A DNA stretch of 64,000 nt from Candidatus Poribacteria bacterium (GCA_026706025.1 JAPOZO010000063.1:62001-126000), one strand, 5' to 3'. Counted from the first letter of the stretch, positions 18,596-28,256 are shown. Translations and numbers: made by a program. Notes: generated by a model not told the origin, from the letters alone.

Positions 18596-18727
18596 TTTGA
18601 TTCCTTATCACAAATATGATATTATTTTACTAAGTTGCCCCTATTTCGCGAAGGCTTTTGTAGGAGGGTTTCTAACCCCGATTTGTAATTCTTATATCAT
18701 GAAGTGCGATTAAAGGCAGATCATTGA

Positions 18728-19022
18728 ATGACAGCAATAAAAACAGACCTTAACTGGAAATCGAAAACACAGTGCCGTTTTTCCTAAGTCGCTGCCTGAT
18801 TGGTTTATCAAGTTGTTTACAAAAGAAGATGATTGGGTGCTTGATCCGTTTGCAGGTTCCGGTACGACGTGTCAGGTCGCTCAAAAGTTGTTAAGAAATT
18901 CCGCTGGCATCGAAATTTCGCCTGAGTATTATCAACTGGCACAGGAGAATATTAAGCAAAAGCCACATCTTGAAAACCAATTCCAGACGCAATTCAGTTC
19001 AACCCAATCTACGCCTCGATAG
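18728..19022 (+). pseudogene. DNA methyltransferase (N6/N4 type) C-terminal relic
   Basis: ATG 18728 opens TDLNWKSKTQ, resembling the run-in to the last third of N6/N4 DNA methylases. A frameshift near 18770 is needed to reach KHSAVFPKSLPDWFIKLFTKEDDWVLDPFAGSGTTCQVAQKL, ending 19022. That segment holds the SAM-binding DPFAGSGTT motif and the GIEISPEYYQLAQENI helix. The catalytic DPPY/NPPY-type motif and the target-recognition part are missing, so it is a fragment. The remaining 18599-18727 and 19023-19065 show no genes. Confidence 0.7.
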
Positions 19023-19065
19023 TTCAACTCCCTTAACAAAATCTACATATACTAATAAGCCAACA

Positions 19066-21789
19066 TCAACGTACCCGTCTCTTGGCGGCTAATAGCCGAT
19101 TCATTGATGCTTCTGTTGGCTCGACAGAGACCGTGTCTCCTGTAACGCGTTCGGGTGAAGGCAGAGTGTCCCCTTGTCCACCTACCGATTTGTCTGCAGG
19201 CTGTCCGCGCAATCGTCCGAGAAACTCAGCGAGATGCCTATTTGCTATGCTGTAACGCCGGAGAATCATCTCCAATACAAAGAATAGCGCGGCAGCAATT
19301 AGCAACGCATGTGCAAGCGAAACCTGCTTCTCAATGGGTGTACCTGCGGGTGATGCCATCTGGGTCGGTGTGGGTTCGTAGGTGCCATCAGTCTCCGATG
19401 CAAGCGTTTTCAGCAAGTTGGTATTGACCTCGAATTCGGCGTATTCTGATGGATAAGGGAGTATCAAGGCTTTGGTGCGTTTAGGACCATCGCCTTCACG
19501 CTGAGCAGTGACGATATAAGATCCGCTGTCATGTATCTGAAATGTGCCGTTGTGGCGCGTCAATGTAATCTGTTGCATTTCAATAGGTTCACTTGTTCCG
19601 TTCGGACCGGCAACACGGGCCTCGTAAACGGCTTGTGACGGGGTTCGCGTATCAATATTGACTTCCGCTGCACCGTGGCGGAGCGATACAGTGAGATCAA
19701 AGTCGGCATCCGCATCCGCCGCAGGAAGCACCCAATTGACAGATTGCCCCCAAAACTTTCCGAAATTGTGCCACGGAATCCACTCTTTTGCCCATGCTTT
19801 AACGTCCGATGTCCAGGCAACCGCTTTCCCTAACCCGATATTCCACCCTGCGAGAACGGGTTCATCTTTATGTGAACGGATGAAAACCTGGGCGGTATCT
19901 TTTCCTGTCGTCGCAACGTAGCCGTGAAGTTCTGGCGGCGTGCCGATGCCCTCCACAATTGGTTCACTCGGAACAGTGACAACAGGTTGAAAAGGTTCTT
20001 GAACGATGTAACGCTGCGTTTCTCGGACGGCTTCCGTTAAAACTTTTGGCAGCTCCTGAACATTTTTAACGCGGACTACATTCTCTGTAAGCTGCGTGAG
20101 AAGCTCTACGTTTGCATCGCCAATCGCAATCGCCGTGATACTGATACGTGCTTCGGCAATTTGTTCTGCTAACTTCAAAAAATCGGATTTCGTATCATCA
20201 GATTTACCGTCCGATAAGAGAACGATGTGCTTCCGTTTCGCACTGTCTGCTTCAAGTATTTCGGAGGCTTTGTCAATCGCCTCCATCATCAGCGTTGTTC
20301 CGCCTGTCGGCTTAAGCCTGCCAACGGCTTGAAGTAGCACATTACGATCAGATGTGAGATCTGAGACGACGTGAGCATCTTTGCCTGCGCTGAAACTGAT
20401 GACCCCGGCGATGTCATCCTCTTCAAGATTATCAATACCCGCACTGATCCCTGCAATAGCGAGATCAATTTTACGTCGTTGTCCACCGACATAATTTGCC
20501 ATACTCCCCGACGTATCTAATACAAAAAGAATAGCGACAGTGTCCTTCTGTTCGCGGGGTGTCATTTTTACAGGAAGTACACGTTCCAAGGCAGTATCGG
20601 TATAACCTCCGGGTCCGTAGGCGTGTCCGCCGCCGATAACTATTAACCCGTGCCCGAGGTCACGGACATAATTTTCGATGCTTTGCAGATGCTCCAATGA
20701 GAGGACATCTACGGAAACGTTACTGAGAATGAGGACATCGCTGCGCTTGAGTTCAATGAGATCGGTCGGCATTTCCACGGGTTCCCTAACGTCCACGTCA
20801 AATCCGTTCTCCTGAAGGACGGTTTTCAGGTGTGTAGCCTGTGTGGGATCCTCCTCTACATATAAGACGTGCGGTTTACCCTGAATTTTTACAACGCCAT
20901 ATCCTTGGTTATTCTCAAGAATTTCGTCGCGGACATCCAGTTTTAGTTCATATCTATGGTTTCTCTCTTCGGAAACTGGTGGCACCGGTAAAGAAAGAGA
21001 ATGTGTTCCACTCGGCAAAGTCCACTCAAATGTATCAATCAATGCGCCTTCGTGATAGAGGGTACCGGGCACCTTTGGGAGGCTACCATCGGTTTCAATT
21101 ATGGCACGCATCTCAAAACGCTGCCCTTTGCGGACTTGGGTAGGAACCTGGAGCTGCACGACCCGAATTGCGTCTTTAAGCGTATCAAGCGGTATTGTTG
21201 CTATCTCAACATTATTCGCCGAAAGTAACGGTAGGTAATCCTCCAAGCGTGTACCACCGGCGTTATGAATGCCGTCACTCAACAGCACGATCCGCCGATG
21301 ATAATCGTCTGGCAGCGATGCGATCGCGTGTTTAAGTGCGGTGAGAATATCGGTACCATCGCGTCTAATTGCCTGCTCCGCGAGCGATGCCAGTAGTCCT
21401 TTCGATATGCCTTCCAAGGGTTGATCTTGTTTCTGTCGAATTCCTGTAAGGACAGAGGTTTCCTTCCCAAAACCGATGATGCCGAACAGATCAGTAGGCT
21501 TCAATTTTGCGACAGCGGCGTTGATCTGTTTGACTGCTTCTTCGCGCTGGATAGGTTGAACGCTTTCGGAGGTGTCAATTAGAAATACGACTGCAAGCCG
21601 TTGTTCTTTCTGTGTCCGGTGGAGGCTCGCTAAGGCGAGGATTGCGCATAGCAGCGCGGCACCTCTGAGGAAGAAGGTTACGCTTTTTCGCCACTTCGTC
21701 GTCCCGAGGTGTGCTTGCCGTTGCACAAAGATTAGCGCAGGAATCGCAGCAAGTAAGAGTAAGAAGAAAGGGGATCGGAAATCAAACAT
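19066..21789 (-). CDS. Membrane protein with two VWA domains (BatA/glutamine-amidotransferase-like fold)
   Basis: 907 residues. Two N-terminal membrane helices (residues about 8-24 and 41-58) resemble BatA/YfbK-type aerotolerance proteins. The first VWA domain has the metal site DTSES near residue 72, followed by an Ig-like region. A Rossmann/GATase1-like segment comes next (VLYVEEDP, then GHGLIVIGGGHAYGPGGY), and a second VWA with perfect MIDAS DTSGSM near residue 420 and a LLSDGKSD strand. A final helix (SLAHALLIAAALFFVLEMIL) and basic tail end it. Such proteins usually work with MoxR ATPases, none of which is seen here. ATG 21789 lies directly against a palindromic repeat and lacks a clear Shine-Dalgarno. 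Confidence 0.85.
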   Translation of the reverse strand: MFDFRSPFFLLLLAAIPALIFVQRQAHLGTTKWRKSVTFFLRGAALLCAILALASLHRTQKEQRLAVVFLIDTSESVQPIQREEAVKQINAAVAKLKPTDLFGIIGFGKETSVLTGIRQKQDQPLEGISKGLLASLAEQAIRRDGTDILTALKHAIASLPDDYHRRIVLLSDGIHNAGGTRLEDYLPLLSANNVEIATIPLDTLKDAIRVVQLQVPTQVRKGQRFEMRAIIETDGSLPKVPGTLYHEGALIDTFEWTLPSGTHSLSLPVPPVSEERNHRYELKLDVRDEILENNQGYGVVKIQGKPHVLYVEEDPTQATHLKTVLQENGFDVDVREPVEMPTDLIELKRSDVLILSNVSVDVLSLEHLQSIENYVRDLGHGLIVIGGGHAYGPGGYTDTALERVLPVKMTPREQKDTVAILFVLDTSGSMANYVGGQRRKIDLAIAGISAGIDNLEEDDIAGVISFSAGKDAHVVSDLTSDRNVLLQAVGRLKPTGGTTLMMEAIDKASEILEADSAKRKHIVLLSDGKSDDTKSDFLKLAEQIAEARISITAIAIGDANVELLTQLTENVVRVKNVQELPKVLTEAVRETQRYIVQEPFQPVVTVPSEPIVEGIGTPPELHGYVATTGKDTAQVFIRSHKDEPVLAGWNIGLGKAVAWTSDVKAWAKEWIPWHNFGKFWGQSVNWVLPAADADADFDLTVSLRHGAAEVNIDTRTPSQAVYEARVAGPNGTSEPIEMQQITLTRHNGTFQIHDSGSYIVTAQREGDGPKRTKALILPYPSEYAEFEVNTNLLKTLASETDGTYEPTPTQMASPAGTPIEKQVSLAHALLIAAALFFVLEMILRRYSIANRHLAEFLGRLRGQPADKSVGGQGDTLPSPERVTGDTVSVEPTEASMNRLLAAKRRVR

Positions 21790-21792
21790 TTT

Positions 21793-21890
21793 ATTAGTTG
21801 TCAGTTATCAGTTATCAGTTATAAGTACAAGAGGTTCTTGGTTTATTAACGCTCTGCTTTAACTGACCACCGAAGACTGACGACGCTTTA
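21793..21890. repeat. Intergenic palindromic repeat
   Basis: It starts AGTTGTCAGTTATCAGTTATCAG and ends TTTAACTGACCACCGAAGACTGACGACGC. It fills the gap between the DUF4838 gene's stop and the start of the VWA gene. Confidence 0.65.
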
Positions 21891-21904
21891 ACCCATGAAT
21901 GAGA

Positions 21905-23608
21905 TTATTGGCTGCGGAGTTCCTCAAAATATGCTTCTGCTGCTTGCGTTTCTGCGGCATGTGACATGTTATAGCGTTCACACAGCGCGATGTATTCATC
22001 AATCAATGTGAGACGCTCTTCGGATGGCATTTCGCCGCCTGCTACGAGCATCGCTTTGTAGGCAGGGATAGCGGCTTTTTCGACACGCGCCCGAATTTCA
22101 GGTTTATCGGCAAGTGCTAACGCCTGCTGGAAATAGTCGAAAACTGCTTGTGCACTCTCCGCATCTAAGCCAACATCTTCGGGGGTTGGGAAACACCTCG
22201 GATGGAGTCCCCGCGTCTCTACGTTATCGTGGAGGAAAGTAATATATTCGAGAATTGCTGGTGCCGCGGCTTCGTAGTGGAGGTTTACAAATTCGTTTAA
22301 AAGGGCATCAGCATCAAGGTGCGGATCCCAGATAAGGTGAGAGATGAGGTAATTCCGTAGATCGGAAAATTCGCCTGATAACCCGTTGCCGTTCGCTTGC
22401 ATAAACACGCCTTTGGCGTTATTGCGTAAGAAGTAGCGGACATTCGGAGCAATACTCCGCAGATTTGGGAAAGGCAGATCATAGGAACGGAAATTGGTAT
22501 TATAATTCCAAATCCAGATGTCGTCGCAGATTTTTCCCCATTCGTTGGTATCTTGGCAAAAGGCTCGGTTCTGCTCACAATCCGGGTTATCAATAGCATG
22601 CAGGGTACAACATTCAATACTACAGAGTTGAATTTGCACATTGTGCCGCGGCTTTATCGTCTGGGGTGGTTTGCGAGTATACCAATACGCCAGCGTGCCG
22701 ACTTTGACGTGCGGGTGTGCTTTCTCGATGCGTTCCGCGACAGCATTAACGAAAGTCAGCTGCGACCCCATCGGTGAATCCTCCGCTTCGTTAAGGGTTT
22801 CGCACGCTTCACAGCGACAGTATGCCGCCGTATCCGCTTGACTCACGCTGATATTGGTGGCTTCTGGTCGATCTGTGAGTTGCTGAATTGCGGATGCCGC
22901 AGCAACCTCAATAACTTCGGGATTCGTCACACATAGCTGCGGACCGCCACCGTGGGTATTCATATCCCGTTTTCCGTCCACGAGTGCATAATATTCCGGA
23001 TGGCTCTCACCATAAGTGCTATAAGGTACCAACGCATGAAATGAGTGGTTAATCAGCTGCTGTTGTGTTTTTCCACCGAGATTTTCAGCATCCGTGACGG
23101 TGTTGACTTTCCGTTTCGCCGCGAATGTCGGATCCTCTGAATTCTCTCGGTAATAACTCCAACGGAACGAAAACGGTGGGGAGTAGATATAACTGCCATA
23201 CGGTATTTGCCGGGTAGATGCATCTGGGATATAGGTGTGATCGGCGGTTAAGAACCGGACACCGATCAATTCTTCAAGAAACTGATACACCGCGTAAAGG
23301 ATACCGCGCGGTCTGCCGCCCTTGATCTGAATCTGGCTATCACTAACCGTGATTTCGATGTCTTCATCACCGAGCATAGATGACCCTTTGATTGTAATCC
23401 ACCCGTTATTGGTGTCGGTATTCTCATGGACGGTATCCAGCGGTAATGTTAATCGGGTTGCTTGGTTAAACCATTTTTGAAATTCTTCAGCGGCGTATTT
23501 TTCAGAGGCAGTAGCGTTATCAGAGACAGCAATGCGCCAATGTTGTCTTGCTGAGACCCTTAAACTGCCGCGAGTCGGGTAAAATTCGAGTGTTTTCTGG
23601 GTTGACAT
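21905..23608 (-). CDS. DUF4838 putative glycan-active protein
   Basis: 567 residues without a signal peptide. Residues 20-120 look like the glycoside hydrolase accessory domain of alpha-glucuronidase/GH20-type enzymes (EKYAAEEFQKWFN, then GRPRGILYAVYQFLEELIGVRFLTADHTYIP). The central part is DUF4838: HALVPYSTYGESHPEYYALVDGKRD, CVTNPEVIEVA and a CRCEAC cysteine cluster. The family is common in planctomycete-like and sponge-associated bacteria and is presumed to act on uronic acid-containing glycans, but no catalytic residues are established. An MFS transporter lies 9 bases upstream on the same strand, suggesting uptake and processing in one operon. Confidence 0.78.
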   Translation of the reverse strand: MSTQKTLEFYPTRGSLRVSARQHWRIAVSDNATASEKYAAEEFQKWFNQATRLTLPLDTVHENTDTNNGWITIKGSSMLGDEDIEITVSDSQIQIKGGRPRGILYAVYQFLEELIGVRFLTADHTYIPDASTRQIPYGSYIYSPPFSFRWSYYRENSEDPTFAAKRKVNTVTDAENLGGKTQQQLINHSFHALVPYSTYGESHPEYYALVDGKRDMNTHGGGPQLCVTNPEVIEVAAASAIQQLTDRPEATNISVSQADTAAYCRCEACETLNEAEDSPMGSQLTFVNAVAERIEKAHPHVKVGTLAYWYTRKPPQTIKPRHNVQIQLCSIECCTLHAIDNPDCEQNRAFCQDTNEWGKICDDIWIWNYNTNFRSYDLPFPNLRSIAPNVRYFLRNNAKGVFMQANGNGLSGEFSDLRNYLISHLIWDPHLDADALLNEFVNLHYEAAAPAILEYITFLHDNVETRGLHPRCFPTPEDVGLDAESAQAVFDYFQQALALADKPEIRARVEKAAIPAYKAMLVAGGEMPSEERLTLIDEYIALCERYNMSHAAETQAAEAYFEELRSQ

Positions 23609-23617
23609 AATTGCTCC

Positions 23618-24883
23618 TTATGATGTGTCGGCAGTGGCTTGTTCCACTGCTTGGGCATCTGCCTGATATTTCTGTTCGTTGAACAACACAATGAAGGCGA
23701 TCGCAGCGAGCACTGTTATGACAATGGGAACCATAAATATTTTTGCCCAAGCGTGTCCACCTTCTGGATAAGCGAAGTAATCATGTACCCGTCCACTGAC
23801 GATATGCCCGACCAGCATGCCGAACCCATTTGTGACAAAGAGGAGCAGTGCTTGCGAACTCGCGCGGATGTCCTGCGCACTCAATCGTTCCACAGCAATC
23901 ATACCGCCGACGAAAAAGAACGAATAGCAGATACCGTGCAATGTTTGCGCACCAACAACCAACCACACCGGCTCACCAATGGCGAAGATAGCATACCGAA
24001 CGGGCCACGCAAGGATACCTAAAAAGATAGTAAATCGCATGCCGAACCGGCGCAGACACGGAAAGAGCAGCAGCATGAGCAAAACCTCAGCGACCTGTCC
24101 GAGACTCATTGCCAAGTTAGCACTACTTCCAGCAAGCTCAACGCCATGTTCTGCTTCGGTCAGGAAGAGGTAGGTCAAGTTATAATAGAAAGGGAGTTCA
24201 ATCGCAACAACGAAAGAAATAATTAGAAGCACGGCGAAATTTCGATTTGCGACAAGGGAGAAGGCTTCAAGAAAAGCGTACGGATTCTTTGCCTCCTTAC
24301 TCGGCGGTGTGTTGGGGAGTGTCAAGCAATAGGCACCCATGATGAAGGAAAGTACGGCACCGAAGAGGAGACAGTCGCCAACGTGTGGCAGCGTTGTTTC
24401 TTGCCCTTCCCAGAACCGGAGGTATAGGCTCAGGATCCAGTTAATCGCAATCCAACCGAGCGTTCCGAAGACCCGGATATTTCCGAATTTGTCTGACTGT
24501 CCCATGTGGTGAAAAGCAATGGCGTTGGTCAGTGCGATTGTCGGCATATAGAGGACGGCGTGCAGGAAAATCATACTCCACATCATTGGGAAGGAGGTCT
24601 GCTTCCATGCGACGAAGAGGCAGATACCACCGAGTAGATGAGAGATCGCTGCAAACACCTGTGCTGGCATTAGACGATCCGCAATCCATCCTGCAACGAT
24701 TGGAGAAATTATCGAACCGATAGCCGTCGTGCCAAAGACGTAGCTAATCTGCTTGCCGCTGAATCCGAGGTTTTGCATGTGCCCAGCGATAAGGACTGCC
24801 CACGCGCCCCAGATGGCGAACTGTAGAAACATCATCCCAGATAATCGCGCGAAGGTTCCCAATTCTGTTCGTTTATCTTCCAT
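23618..24883 (-). CDS. MFS transporter, nucleoside:H+ symporter family
   Basis: 421 residues with about twelve membrane helices. It matches the Nuc_H_symport (NupG/XapB-like) branch: an N-terminal LSGMMFLQFAIWGAWAV, GIVAGWIADR-like SPIVAGWIADRLMPAQ, then NIRVFGTLGWIAINWILS and a late HGICYSFFFVGGMIAVER. In E. coli these carry nucleosides, but many environmental homologues sit beside sugar genes and their substrate is unknown. It is followed after 9 bases by the DUF4838 gene, so it may import a glycan breakdown product. The start at ATG 24883 has AGGAGACC upstream. Confidence 0.85.
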   Translation of the reverse strand: MEDKRTELGTFARLSGMMFLQFAIWGAWAVLIAGHMQNLGFSGKQISYVFGTTAIGSIISPIVAGWIADRLMPAQVFAAISHLLGGICLFVAWKQTSFPMMWSMIFLHAVLYMPTIALTNAIAFHHMGQSDKFGNIRVFGTLGWIAINWILSLYLRFWEGQETTLPHVGDCLLFGAVLSFIMGAYCLTLPNTPPSKEAKNPYAFLEAFSLVANRNFAVLLIISFVVAIELPFYYNLTYLFLTEAEHGVELAGSSANLAMSLGQVAEVLLMLLLFPCLRRFGMRFTIFLGILAWPVRYAIFAIGEPVWLVVGAQTLHGICYSFFFVGGMIAVERLSAQDIRASSQALLLFVTNGFGMLVGHIVSGRVHDYFAYPEGGHAWAKIFMVPIVITVLAAIAFIVLFNEQKYQADAQAVEQATADTS

Positions 24884-24941
24884 AAGAGGTCTCCTCTTTT
24901 GTTTGATCCTAAAATTGGTTACGGGACTTCATAATTGTTGC

Positions 24942-25991
24942 TTACCGCCACTGGGCTATCGGTTCTGTTGACTGTACTATGTGCATCCCTGCGTCCGAAG
25001 CCTTGGTAAACGCAGCGTCTGCGGGTTCTGTATAGTCTACGATTCCTGACACGACAACCGGTGAAGTCAGATCATCAACAAGGTAGATTTTCTTGACTAA
25101 TTCTGTATCGGTCTGCTGAATTTCTGTGAGCAGATCGCTGACAGTCCAGGCGACACAGTGGCTTTTCGCTTGCCCCGCAATAATCACTCGATCGTATTCA
25201 AAAAGTGTTTGGAGGAATGGACTATTTTTTTCTGCGATTGGTCTACCGTCCGCATCGTTAAGTACCTCCGGACGTAAGACGGAATAGTTTTCAGTCAACG
25301 GGTTCTGTCCTTTAATTTCGTAATGGATCTGGGTCTTACGGGCGATGGTATGGAAAAAGCAGGCTTCATCGACAGCAGAGACAACGGCATGCCCGATCCC
25401 ACCGAGCATCGCATGGTAGGGCCATATCGCCAGCGGATATTTGCCATCTGCAGTAAGCGTTTTGACGTAATGTTCGCCGTACGCCTTGAGCCATGCGTAT
25501 GGATTCGATTCTGGAACCTGATTCGGTAAATTTAGACTGCCAACAACAGCAGGATTGACGCGCCATCTGCCTGTCTCTATATCTTCTGGCGTAATCAGTG
25601 TCTGCAGTGGTAACGGATGCTCACCGGCATCGTTAATCCAGAAGACTTCATGGAATATCTGCATCGCCGTATGCGTATCGAGTGTGCAAGCGATTTTGGT
25701 GATATGCGGCAGATTGTGATAGATGAACTGACACAAACGCACATTGTCTTCTACAGCACCACTTCCTGACCTACCACCAACAAATAGTTCAAAACCGGGG
25801 ATACAGAATGTATTTTGGACATCGACAAGGAGTAGGCAGGTCCGAAAATTGTCTTCGGATGCTGCGGATATTGAATACTGGTCTGCCCACGCGAGTCCCT
25901 CACGTTGACGTTCTTGATACGGGATTCGCCAGACCTTGTCTACCTGATTAACATCAAAGTGTTGCGGGAGTGGGAGTTGCGATGCAGACAT
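24942..25991 (-). CDS. Isochorismatase/nicotinamidase-family cysteine hydrolase
   Basis: 349 residues, longer than the 180-220 of simple nicotinamidases because of insertions. The fold is indicated by LLLVDVQNTFCIPGFELFVGG (catalytic Asp and first strand), CTLDTHTAMQIFHEVFW, and the nucleophile motif AGQAKSHCVAWTVSDLL. The family hydrolyses amides or vinyl ethers such as nicotinamide or isochorismate; the large insert between the two catalytic regions leaves the substrate open. ATG 25991 has AAAAGGATAG upstream. It is codirectional with the MFS and DUF4838 genes. Confidence 0.82.
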   Translation of the reverse strand: MSASQLPLPQHFDVNQVDKVWRIPYQERQREGLAWADQYSISAASEDNFRTCLLLVDVQNTFCIPGFELFVGGRSGSGAVEDNVRLCQFIYHNLPHITKIACTLDTHTAMQIFHEVFWINDAGEHPLPLQTLITPEDIETGRWRVNPAVVGSLNLPNQVPESNPYAWLKAYGEHYVKTLTADGKYPLAIWPYHAMLGGIGHAVVSAVDEACFFHTIARKTQIHYEIKGQNPLTENYSVLRPEVLNDADGRPIAEKNSPFLQTLFEYDRVIIAGQAKSHCVAWTVSDLLTEIQQTDTELVKKIYLVDDLTSPVVVSGIVDYTEPADAAFTKASDAGMHIVQSTEPIAQWR

Positions 25992-26010
25992 TGTTCTATC
26001 CTTTTTTAGA

Positions 26011-26142
26011 GTCGTCAGTTATCAGAGGAATGGCTATCGGAAACCATCAGCTGTCGGTTGTCAGAAGAATGGCTATCGATAAAGAAGCATTTAGTTTAAC
26101 CAGAACCGCTCTTTGCTGACGGCTGATAGCTATTCTTCTGAT
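26011..26142. repeat. Intergenic palindromic repeat
   Basis: It contains GTCGTCAGTTATCAG, two copies of AGAGGAATGGCTATCG-like words (GAATGGCTATCG twice) and the complementary GCTGACGGCTGATAGCTATTCTTCTGAT. It lies between divergent genes. Confidence 0.65.
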
Positions 26143-26275
26143 ATTGGGAATTTTATAGAATTTCTCGGTTTTTATCAACAAAAATCGGTTGATATATGTT
26201 ATGCATATACGGTAGAATAGCGTAACATTCTCCGGTTAGCATCTTTTAGTACCCTAAAGTTTGTAGGAAAAACAA

Positions 26276-26875
26276 ATGAAAAAGTTTTTTAAGCCACTCC
26301 CAGATTTAGAAGAGCGGCTTGATCAGGTCAATGAGCGGGTTCGACGGGCACGCCGAACTTTGGATTGGCGAACTCGCGAAGCACGTATCCCGCTTGACAT
26401 TCAAGAGGACTTCGGTGTCTCTGAATTGCAAGGCGATGTGATGCTCGTTTCACGTGATGACTATTTACATAACAAAGTCAGGAACCTCATCCGATCCGAA
26501 GGCTATGGGTGTGATTTTCCAGAGCGAAGCTCGGAAGCCATCGGTATGTTAAAAATGCGCAAATATCAGATGATAATTGCCGACTACACCCGCCGCTCGC
26601 GAGGGAGACTCTTTGAATATGTCAGGCGGTATCAGCCGCATATCAAAATTGTCTCGATTGTTCGTAATAACGACGAAGGAAGACAGGTCATGAGAGCTGG
26701 CAGCTACAGCTACCTGTTAGGGCGGGGTTTTGATCCAGAGCAGTTACGTACCTGTATAATAAGTGCTCTTAAATTAAAGCATCGCGCCTGTTGGTTGTTA
26801 ACAAACGGCGAGCGTTGTAACCGGTCCTGTGTTGATGATTTCCAATCCGATGAAGATTTCGCGGAAATTGAATGA
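26276..26875 (+). CDS. Receiver-like domain protein with C-terminal C-x8-C-x3-C motif, copy A
   Basis: 199 residues: a basic helical N-terminus (LEERLDQVNERVRRARRTLDWRTRE), then a domain with response-regulator receiver layout. The acidic pair is in VSRDDY, the phospho-acceptor-like Asp in MIIADYT, and the Ser position in IVSIV. The usual beta-5 Lys is replaced in YLLGRGFDPEQL. After this comes ACWLLTNGERCNRSCV, three Cys spaced C-x8-C-x3-C, which could bind metal. Its TGA overlaps the ATG of copy B (ATGA), so they are translationally coupled. No kinase is nearby. It could be a regulator, an adaptor or a metal-dependent sensor; function unknown. Confidence 0.75.
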   Translation: MKKFFKPLPDLEERLDQVNERVRRARRTLDWRTREARIPLDIQEDFGVSELQGDVMLVSRDDYLHNKVRNLIRSEGYGCDFPERSSEAIGMLKMRKYQMIIADYTRRSRGRLFEYVRRYQPHIKIVSIVRNNDEGRQVMRAGSYSYLLGRGFDPEQLRTCIISALKLKHRACWLLTNGERCNRSCVDDFQSDEDFAEIE

Positions 26876-27465
26876 AAAAACGCGCCGACACCCACCCCAT
26901 CTTACAACAGCGACTGAAACAGGTAGAACGTCAAGCACATGTTGCCCGTTACCAACTTCAGCGCAAAGTTGAGACAGCACTTGGACCGCTTGATATTCAA
27001 AGAAACCGTGGCATTTCACAAGTCCAAGGGGATGTGCTATTTATTAGTTATCACGCGAATGTCCGGCGTAGGGTGGAAGATGTGCTCCGCGGTGAAGGCT
27101 ACCGATACGATGTCGTTAGTGCTGAAGATGCGCCCCGTTTTCTACAACTCGCGCGGTATCGCTTGGTGATTTTCGATTGGACTTCGCGCGGATATTGGCG
27201 GATTTTTAACGATGTACGTCGGGATAAGAAGCACATCAAAATCATTGTCCTTGTCACGAGCGAAGCACGCGCACGCGCAACAATGGAAGGCGGCGGCTAT
27301 AGTTACATCTGGGGTGAAGACTTCGATCCTGAGCAGTTGCGTACATGTCTACGAAGCGCGTTACAACTACGGCACCCAGTTTGTGCATTACTTAAAGATA
27401 ACGAACCTTGCAATCGTTCTTGTGTTTATGATTATGAACCGGGGTCGTCAGTTCATATTGCTTAA
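26872..27465 (+). CDS. Receiver-like domain protein with C-terminal C-x8-C-x3-C motif, copy B
   Basis: 197 residues and clearly a duplicate of copy A: the same N-terminal helix (LKQVERQAHVARYQLQRKVE), the LDIQRNRGISQVQGDVLFIS linker, a receiver-like fold with Asp in LVIFDWT and Thr in VLVTSE, and the conserved EDFDPEQLRTCLRSALQLRH. It has lost the acidic pair of copy A (SRDDY is SYHAN here), so phosphorylation is less likely. The C-terminal cysteine motif is retained exactly (CALLKDNEPCNRSC), suggesting that part is essential. The ATG lies within the stop of copy A. A heterodimer is a reasonable guess but is not shown. Confidence 0.75.
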   Translation: MKKRADTHPILQQRLKQVERQAHVARYQLQRKVETALGPLDIQRNRGISQVQGDVLFISYHANVRRRVEDVLRGEGYRYDVVSAEDAPRFLQLARYRLVIFDWTSRGYWRIFNDVRRDKKHIKIIVLVTSEARARATMEGGGYSYIWGEDFDPEQLRTCLRSALQLRHPVCALLKDNEPCNRSCVYDYEPGSSVHIA

Positions 27466-27504
27466 ATTTAGAGCAAGTTTTCGATACTCGGAAACTACAC
27501 CAAA

Positions 27505-28083
27505 ATGGCAACAAACTTAGAATTCAAAGCACACTGTCCGTCGCTTGAAACCCTCTATCCGAGGTTGGCTGATTTAGAGGCGACACACTGTGAAACCGTC
27601 TATCAAATTGATACCTATTTTTATGTGACGCAGGTAAAAGACGCTGCGATATTAGAAACCTGTAAACCGCGTCTTAAATTGCGTGAGATTAGCGAGGCAC
27701 GCCATCGCGTGCCCTCGCAAGATGAAACAGATGAAGCGTGGCTTATCTACTATGAGCGTCCGAATCAAAGCGAATCTCGTTATAGTCAGTACCAACTCAG
27801 CAAGGTTAGCGACCCGTCAACCCTCAAAACGCTGCTAACCGTTGCCTTGGGAGTTGAAACGATTGTCCAAAAACAGCGAGAGGTCTGGATGTTCAAAAAT
27901 ACCCGTATCCATCTCGATACAGTTGCCAATTTAGGACAGTTTATCGAATTGGAAACGGTGTTTCAGGGACAAACAGAAGTCGAAGCAGCAAATGAACACC
28001 AGTACGTTAAAAGGATACTTCATTTAGGCACTGCTGACCCAGTTGCTGTCTCCTATAGCGACCTTGTTATGCAAAAGCCGTAA
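27505..28083 (+). CDS. CYTH-domain protein (class IV adenylate cyclase / triphosphatase family)
   Basis: 192 residues. CYTH enzymes form a beta-barrel tunnel that binds triphosphates; members include CyaB adenylate cyclase, thiamine triphosphatase and tripolyphosphatases. Seen here: the opening LEFKA (a shortened ExExK), YQIDTYFYV, then PRLKLREI and, late, the barrel-closing REVWMFKNTRIHLDTVANLGQFIELETVF. That last block, with HLD-V-LG-F-E-E, is the strongest match, typical of CyaB-like proteins. It lies 39 bases after the receiver-like pair on the same strand. Which triphosphate it uses cannot be judged. Confidence 0.8.
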   Translation: MATNLEFKAHCPSLETLYPRLADLEATHCETVYQIDTYFYVTQVKDAAILETCKPRLKLREISEARHRVPSQDETDEAWLIYYERPNQSESRYSQYQLSKVSDPSTLKTLLTVALGVETIVQKQREVWMFKNTRIHLDTVANLGQFIELETVFQGQTEVEAANEHQYVKRILHLGTADPVAVSYSDLVMQKP

Positions 28084-28256
28084 CCGAATATCAGCGGTAT
28101 TGCGTAAGTTCTAAATTTTCATTTCACTATAAAATCTTAACTCACTACCCAAACACACGCCCATTTCCTGCAGAATTATGCACCCGTTTTACGCCTAAGT
28201 AGCGTCACCAGATTTGAAAACAGAATGATGAAACTACTCTTTTTTGGAGGCGACGC

